A stretch of 64,000 nt of DNA from Frankiales bacterium. Its GTDB lineage: Bacteria > Actinomycetota > Actinomycetes > Mycobacteriales > Jatrophihabitantaceae. This document shows positions 60,371 through 64,000 of the stretch, piece after piece. The first letter of the stretch is position 1. Each line of letters starts with the position of its first letter. Below the pieces are notes generated by a model that did no database searches, was not told the DNA's origin, and worked only from the letters and a program-made list of their open reading frames with translations. The position numbers and the translations under genes were made by a program. Where the stretch lies: contig JAOPUZ010000071.1 in the NCBI GenBank assembly GCA_025966315.1, positions 62,001 through 126,000 of the forward strand, read 5' to 3'.

Positions 60371-60565
60371 GTGAGCACGTTCTTGTCCGTCCCAGAGGCA
60401 GCGGAGTTCTTGAACACGACCGAGCGCTTCGTTCGGCGGATGGTCGAGGAACGGCGCGTGCCCTTTCACCGCTTCGGGCGCCACGTTCGCATTTCGCGGG
60501 CTGACCTGGAAGCTTTCGTTGCGGCGAGCCGGGTCGAGCTGCCGCCATCGCGCTGGATCGCCTGA
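60371..60565 (+). CDS. xis: excisionase / MerR-like DNA-binding protein
   Basis: 64 aa from GTG 60371. Winged helix: LSVPEAAEFLNTTERFVRRM, VPFHRFGRHVRISRADLEAF. Standard excisionase of tyrosine-recombinase elements, assisting removal of the AICE. The TGA overlaps the integrase ATG by one base, so both are made together. Preceded by 187 bp without a gene, likely holding the promoter. Confidence 0.88.
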   Translation: MSTFLSVPEAAEFLNTTERFVRRMVEERRVPFHRFGRHVRISRADLEAFVAASRVELPPSRWIA

Positions 60566-61737
60566 TGGCCGCTGCGCGCCGTGATTGGGGCAGAGTTCGC
60601 CGGCTGCCCTCTGGTCGCTGGCAAGCTCGGTATCCGGGGCCGGACGGCCTCCTTCGACCCGCACCCGACACTTTCGTGCGCAAGGCTGAGGCCACGGACT
60701 GGCTAGCGAACAAGCGCACCGAGATCAGCCGCGATGACTGGATCAACCCGGACTTCGCGGCGGTCACTCTGAGGGAATTCGGCAGTCGGTGGATTCGGGA
60801 GCGCAGGATCGCGGAGACAACTCGGGAGCGTTACGAATTCGCCTTCGAGAAGCATGTGATCCCGCACATCGGCGAGTTACCCCTTGGCAAGATCCGCGAT
60901 CAGACCATCCGGAGTTGGTACGCGCGACTGCATGACTCCGAAGTTGGAACGGCCAGCATCTCTAAGGCGTATCGGCTACTGCATGCGATCTTTTCGACCG
61001 CCGTCGATGATCTTCTCGTCCGGCGGAACCCGTGCCGCATCAAAGGCGCATCGTCGGACAGATCGGCTGAGCGCTCGGTCTTGAGCATCGAGGAGGTCTT
61101 CCGCATCGCCGGGGCGGTTCCGCCGCGTTACCGGGCGCTGATCCTGCTTGCTGCGTTCACCAGCCTTCGGTTCGGCGAGCTGGCCGCGCTCCAGCGACGC
61201 CACGTCGACCTCGGTGCGCAGGAGATTTCGGTACGACGGTCTCAGGCCGAACTCCGAGGCGGACGTCGACTGATCAAAGACCCGAAGAGCGGCGCCGGAA
61301 TCCGCGATGTAGCCGTGCCCGCCGAGATCCTCGCTGAGTTGTGGGACCACCTGGTCAAGTTCATCGAGCCCGGAGACGAAGCCCTTGTGTTCAGTGGCCC
61401 GAAGGGTGGCTCCTTGCGGCGACACAACTTTCGGAAGATCTGGCTGGACGCGCTCGTCGAGGCCCACGTCGCTCGTACCGACGTGCACTTTCACGACCTG
61501 CGTCACACGGGCAACGACCTGGCCGCCAAGACCGGAGCATCGACTCGTGAACTGATGGCTCGCATGGGTCACGCGTCGATGCGTGCCGCGTTGATCTACC
61601 AGCACGCAAGCCGGGACCGAGACCGAGAGATCGCCTCGCAGATCAATTCGAACCTGATGCGGTCACGGCCCCAACCGAGGGCAAGCAACAAAGACCAGGG
61701 GCACGTGGCGGGCACGAGCAACGAGGAGGCCGGCTAA
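60565..61737 (+). CDS. int: tyrosine site-specific integrase of the AICE
   Basis: 390 aa. N-terminal SAM-like core-binding domain (about residues 65-150), catalytic domain with Arg in LAAFTSLRFGELAALQ, Lys region RGGRRLIKDPKSGAG, HxxR in FHDLRHTGND, His in ARMGHASMRA and nucleophile Tyr in LIYQHASRD. Integrates the element at the tRNA-Ala 3' end; attR starts 52 bp after its stop, the usual neighbourhood. C-terminal tail is low complexity. Confidence 0.95.
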   Translation: MAAARRDWGRVRRLPSGRWQARYPGPDGLLRPAPDTFVRKAEATDWLANKRTEISRDDWINPDFAAVTLREFGSRWIRERRIAETTRERYEFAFEKHVIPHIGELPLGKIRDQTIRSWYARLHDSEVGTASISKAYRLLHAIFSTAVDDLLVRRNPCRIKGASSDRSAERSVLSIEEVFRIAGAVPPRYRALILLAAFTSLRFGELAALQRRHVDLGAQEISVRRSQAELRGGRRLIKDPKSGAGIRDVAVPAEILAELWDHLVKFIEPGDEALVFSGPKGGSLRRHNFRKIWLDALVEAHVARTDVHFHDLRHTGNDLAAKTGASTRELMARMGHASMRAALIYQHASRDRDREIASQINSNLMRSRPQPRASNKDQGHVAGTSNEEAG

Positions 61738-61762
61738 TGGCCAGCTCAGAAAAGAACGGAGG

Positions 61763-61776
61763 CCCCGAAAGTCGGG
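61763..61776 (+). terminator. weak terminator hairpin after int
   Basis: CCCGA-AAG-TCGGG stem at about 61764-61776, 26 bp after the int stop and just before attR. Short stem; low confidence. Confidence 0.3.
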
Positions 61777-61788
61777 ACCTTCGAGTGT

Positions 61789-61831
61789 GTGGAGACGAAG
61801 AGAATCGAACTCTCAACCCCTGCCTTGCAAA
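61789..61831. repeat. attR (43-bp direct repeat, 3' part of tRNA-Ala)
   Basis: Identical to 50564-50606. It restores an intact tRNA-Ala on the integrase side. Confidence 0.95.
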
Positions 61832-61862
61832 GGCAGTGCTCTGCCAATTGAGCTACGTCCCC
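61790..61862 (-). tRNA. tRNA-Ala (anticodon TGC)
   Basis: 73 nt. Acceptor arms GGGGACG/CGTCTCC, D-loop AGCTCAATTGGCAGAGC, anticodon stem CTGCC/GGCAG with loop TTTGCAA giving TGC, T-arm GAGAGTTCGATTCTC. CCA is not fully encoded. Integration target of the AICE; 3' half contributed by the element. Confidence 0.97.
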
Positions 61863-61920
61863 GGATACCGGGAAATGCCGGTGTTCGAGCCAGTTCGGCT
61901 CGAACCCGCACAGCAACCGA

Positions 61921-62031
61921 TCAGGAACGCGTGGCCTGCCGCCACACGTCCGTACTCTCCTGACCCTTCTTGCGCTTGATGACCGCTGCCACTCCGACGG
62001 CGGCCGCCGCGATCGCGAGCAGTTTCTTCAT
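61921..62031 (-). CDS. DLW-39 family micro-protein (36 aa)
   Basis: ATG 62031 with TGGAGTG upstream. Product opens MKKLLAIAAAAVGVAAVI, a membrane-inserted helix, then KRKKGQESTDVWRQATRS. The DLW-39 family is defined by MKKLL... and a final D-L-W; here the motif is DVW. Located between tRNA-Ala and tRNA-Ile, the exact place of this family next to gyrA in actinobacteria. Function unknown. Confidence 0.85.
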   Translation of the reverse strand: MKKLLAIAAAAVGVAAVIKRKKGQESTDVWRQATRS

Positions 62032-62095
62032 GCGACACACTCCAGGGTGCGGTGCCGAAGCACCGACCGCCTCGGCTGGCGGTCGATCACGGCAG

Positions 62096-62169
62096 TGGGC
62101 CTAGGAGGACTTGAACCTCCGGCCTCATCCTTATCAGGGATGCGCTCTAACCATCTGAGCTATAGGCCC
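62096..62169 (-). tRNA. tRNA-Ile (anticodon GAT)
   Basis: 74 nt. Acceptor GGGCCTA/TAGGCCC, D-arm AGCTCAGATGGTTAGAGC, anticodon stem with loop CTGATAA giving GAT, T-arm GGAGGTTCAAGTCCTCC. CCA is not fully encoded. Standard tRNA-Ile next to gyrA. Confidence 0.97.
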
Positions 62170-62288
62170 ATCACGCAGTACGCGCGAGGAGTCACATTAC
62201 CGGCTGCCTAAGCCCCATCCCAAACCGGATCTGGGGTGCGGGCGCCGATCACCGCCACCGGCCCAGTTGAACCTCCGGAGGACGGCGC

Positions 62289-63298
62289 GTGAAGATCATC
62301 GCCGATACGCCCATTTGGGACGGTAGGCGCCTCGCCGTGTCCTTGAATATCAGCATGACGCTGGACCATGCTCAAATCCATCCCCACGCCACGGTTGAGC
62401 TGCGGGTCGACGATCTCGACCAGCTGGACTTCGAGGACGATCTGGATGACGACCCGGTATTGCTCGATGCGGCCGGGCAGCCGGTGCAAACCTGGCGCGA
62501 GGACTACCCGTACAACGAGCGAATGTCCCGCCGCGAGTACGAGCAGAGCAAGCGGGCACTTCAGATCGAACTGTTGAAGCTGCAGAACTGGGTTAAAGCC
62601 AGCGGCCAGAAAGTCGTCCTGATCTTCGAAGGCCGGGATGCCGCCGGCAAGGGCGGCACCATCAAACGCTTCACCGAGCATCTGAATCCCCGCGGAGCCC
62701 GCGTGGTCGCTCTGGAAAAGCCATCCGAGCGTGAACAGACGCAGTGGTACTTCCAGCGTTATGTCTCCCATCTGCCCGCGGACGGCGAGATCGTGTTGTT
62801 CGACCGGTCCTGGTACAACCGCGCCGGCGTCGAACGAGTCATGGAGTTCTGCACGCCGTCCCAGTACAGGGAGTTCATGCGCCAGGCGCCGGAATTCGAA
62901 CGGATGCTGGTCCGCAGTGACATCCATCTGATCAACTCTGGTTCTCAGTTTCCCGAGCCGAACAGCGCACCCGGTTCGCGATCCGCCAGCTCGACCCCGT
63001 CCGGCAGTGGAAGCTGTCGCCGATGGATCTCGCCTCGCTCGACAAGTGGGACGCCTACACCGAGGCCAAGGAGTCGATGTTCTTCTACACCGACACCGCG
63101 GATGCTCTCTGGACGGTCCTGAAGAGCAACGACAAGCGGCGGGCCCGCATCGCCGCGCTCCGCCATGTGCTCAGCTCGATGGACTACGAGGGACGCAACG
63201 ACGAGCTGGTCGGAATTCCGGATCCCGCCATTGTCGGGCCAGCCAGCCAGGTGTTCGAACGGGGCGAGCGGCCGGATCGACTGTTTCCGCGCCTCTAA
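62289..63298 (+). pseudogene. ppk2: polyphosphate kinase 2 (PPK2), broken by a one-base frameshift
   Basis: GTG 62289 with GGAGGA 7 bases upstream. The frame runs through [13 protein letters not shown], Walker [17 protein letters not shown], lid [21 protein letters not shown] and [15 protein letters not shown] to SDIHLI at about 62932. The family expects Lys-x-Trp-Phe-Ser next; instead ATC AAC TCT reads out of frame. Moving by one base yields [18 protein letters not shown] and then the remainder to 63298. A G is missing after 62935. Either an assembly error or a real inactivation. PPK2 makes GTP/ATP from polyphosphate. Confidence 0.88.
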
Positions 63299-63300
63299 CG

Positions 63301-63352
63301 CCGAATGTCCTACTCTGCCGTCGTCATAGCGTCGGGAGAGTAGGACATTCGG
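63301..63352. terminator. long inverted repeat between ppk2 and DUF3566 (bidirectional terminator)
   Basis: CCGAATGTCCTACTCT (63301-63316) and its perfect 16-bp complement (63337-63352) around a 20-base loop, starting 2 bp after the ppk2 stop and 15 bp before the end of the convergent DUF3566 gene. No T-run. Confidence 0.7.
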
Positions 63353-63367
63353 GGAGTGGAAGCCGGG

Positions 63368-63979
63368 CTACTCGCGTTCGCTCAGGGTCAGTTCGACGCC
63401 GCCGACCAGGTCGGCGCACAAGTTGTAGATCATCGAGCCGATGGTGGACAACGCGATGAACAGGATGATGTTCACCGCTCCGATGATGATGGCGGCTCCG
63501 AAGACCAGTGAGCCGGTGACCACCTGCTTGGTGTTGTCATCGCCGGTAATCGTCTGGACGGCTTTGTTGACCTGATCCAGCGCCCCGGAAACGTCAAGGA
63601 TCCCGTAAAGCACGCCGACCAGGATGAGCCATACGAAAAACAACGCTATAGCCAGCACGCAAGAGAACTTGAACACTGAATACACATTGATGTGACTCAG
63701 CGTCAGGCGGGCCTTGCGGGGCTGCCGGCTGGCGCGATTCTGCTTGGCCGCCGACCGTCCCGAAGTGCCTCCACCGGACGAGGTCTGCGTGCCGTCCGGC
63801 CCGGTTGGGGAGCTGGTGTCCGGCCCGGCGGTTGTGACCGCACCGGCCGAGCCACCCGCGCCGTAGCTGTTGCGGCCGGCGTCGGGATCGTGCGAAGTGA
63901 TCGGCTGGTCGGGCGTCCACACCGGAGGCTTGCTGGCCTTCACCGGTGGGAGAGTGCTCGTGTCCTGATCCTGAGGCAC
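63368..63979 (-). CDS. DUF3566 membrane protein (gyrA neighbour)
   Basis: 203 aa, GTG start with AGGGAGAAGC upstream. Long disordered Ser/Thr/Gly/Pro-rich N-terminus (residues 1-95), then the DUF3566 domain with two membrane helices: SVFKFSCVLAIALFFVWLIL and GAAIIIGAVNIILFIALSTIG, ending NLCADLVGGVELTLSE. In actinobacteria this gene almost always follows gyrA, so gyrA should lie immediately beyond position 64000 on the same strand. Suspected role in cell envelope; mechanism unknown. Confidence 0.92.
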   Translation of the reverse strand: MPQDQDTSTLPPVKASKPPVWTPDQPITSHDPDAGRNSYGAGGSAGAVTTAGPDTSSPTGPDGTQTSSGGGTSGRSAAKQNRASRQPRKARLTLSHINVYSVFKFSCVLAIALFFVWLILVGVLYGILDVSGALDQVNKAVQTITGDDNTKQVVTGSLVFGAAIIIGAVNIILFIALSTIGSMIYNLCADLVGGVELTLSERE

Positions 63980-64000
63980 GCTTCTCCCTGTTGTCGTGGC

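Larger units (their letters stand above)
50564..61831 (+). mobile_element. 11.2-kb actinomycete integrative and conjugative element (AICE) in tRNA-Ala
   Basis: Bounded by identical 43-bp att repeats (50564-50606 and 61789-61831) that equal the 3' part of tRNA-Ala. It carries the AICE core: tyrosine integrase beside the attR tRNA, excisionase, RepSA-like rolling-circle initiator, WhiB-like protein, FtsK/TraB-type DNA pump, Pra activator, XRE regulator with flavoprotein. A cargo module occupies 51005-53872 and has visibly lower GC. AICEs transfer as double-stranded DNA between mycelial or other actinobacterial cells; that this one is mobile now is inferred from intact genes. Confidence 0.92.

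Noticed and set aside
59342..60565. 407-codon open frame over RepSA in a different frame
   Set aside because: Thr/Pro/Ser-rich shadow; only its last 65 codons (60371-60565) are real, as the excisionase.
62931..62940. programmed frameshift in ppk2
   Set aside because: No slippery heptamer or downstream structure seen; a plain one-base loss or assembly error is simpler.

Overview
High-GC actinobacterial chromosome, on the edge of the replication origin region. The right end has the arrangement found next to gyrA in many actinomycetes: a DUF3566 membrane protein, tRNA-Ile(GAT), a DLW-39 micro-protein, tRNA-Ala(TGC), then (beyond an inserted element) cyclophilin, rhomboid protease, CrgA, DUF881, class E sortase and pabA. 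A proteasome activator (Bpa) and the MurT/GatD pair also indicate Actinobacteria. I cannot name the genus; a Frankiales/Nakamurellales-like lineage is only a guess.

Layout. 1-1435: a drug-efflux gene (cut by the window) divergent from a LysR regulator, then a repeat array. 1417-7668: an eight-gene, mostly overlapping minus-strand operon with a cupin, three different DJ-1/PfpI proteins, a HAD phosphatase, an ABM-VOC fusion, a diiron ferritin-like enzyme and an SDR; it looks like an uncharacterised small-molecule pathway. 7971-16030: methyltransferase, glgX-treY-treZ (glycogen/maltodextrin to trehalose) and an MFS exporter, coupled by overlapping stop/start codons. 16031-16694: a gene-poor, repeat- and hairpin-bearing stretch before a membrane diguanylate cyclase. 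18100-33302: HtrA protease, CAP-domain secreted protein, DNA glycosylase, rhodanese, anti-sigma-like ATPase, 180-kDa NAD-glutamate dehydrogenase, DUF1684, malic enzyme, aromatic/histidinol-phosphate aminotransferase, DUF4446 and prephenate dehydratase. 33320-36874: GroES-like protein and a tandem duplication of a phosphate transporter, each copy with its own small membrane protein, under a probable PHO box. 36963-49721: serS, HAD hydrolase, bpa, ScyD-like secreted protein, quinone reductase, pabA, sortase, DUF881, crgA, rhomboid, ppiA, lipoprotein and gatD-murT.

50001-50438 encodes a protein of the Rhodococcus VapA virulence family without a signal peptide. 50564-61831 is an 11.2-kb actinomycete integrative and conjugative element (AICE) inserted in tRNA-Ala, bounded by 43-bp direct repeats. 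It carries the full AICE core (integrase, excisionase, RepSA-like initiator, WhiB-like protein, FtsK/TraB translocase, Pra activator, XRE regulator plus flavoprotein) and a cargo block of lower-GC genes (DUF6907-like, TIGR04255-like and two unknown partners) that may be a three-gene system.

Other points: two very short ORFs with related MSE...REEPV peptides are stop-start coupled to the quinone reductase and aminotransferase genes and look leaderless; ppk2 carries a one-base frameshift; MurT has lost its zinc-ribbon cysteines; several intergenic regions hold short tandem repeats with periods of about one or two helical turns.
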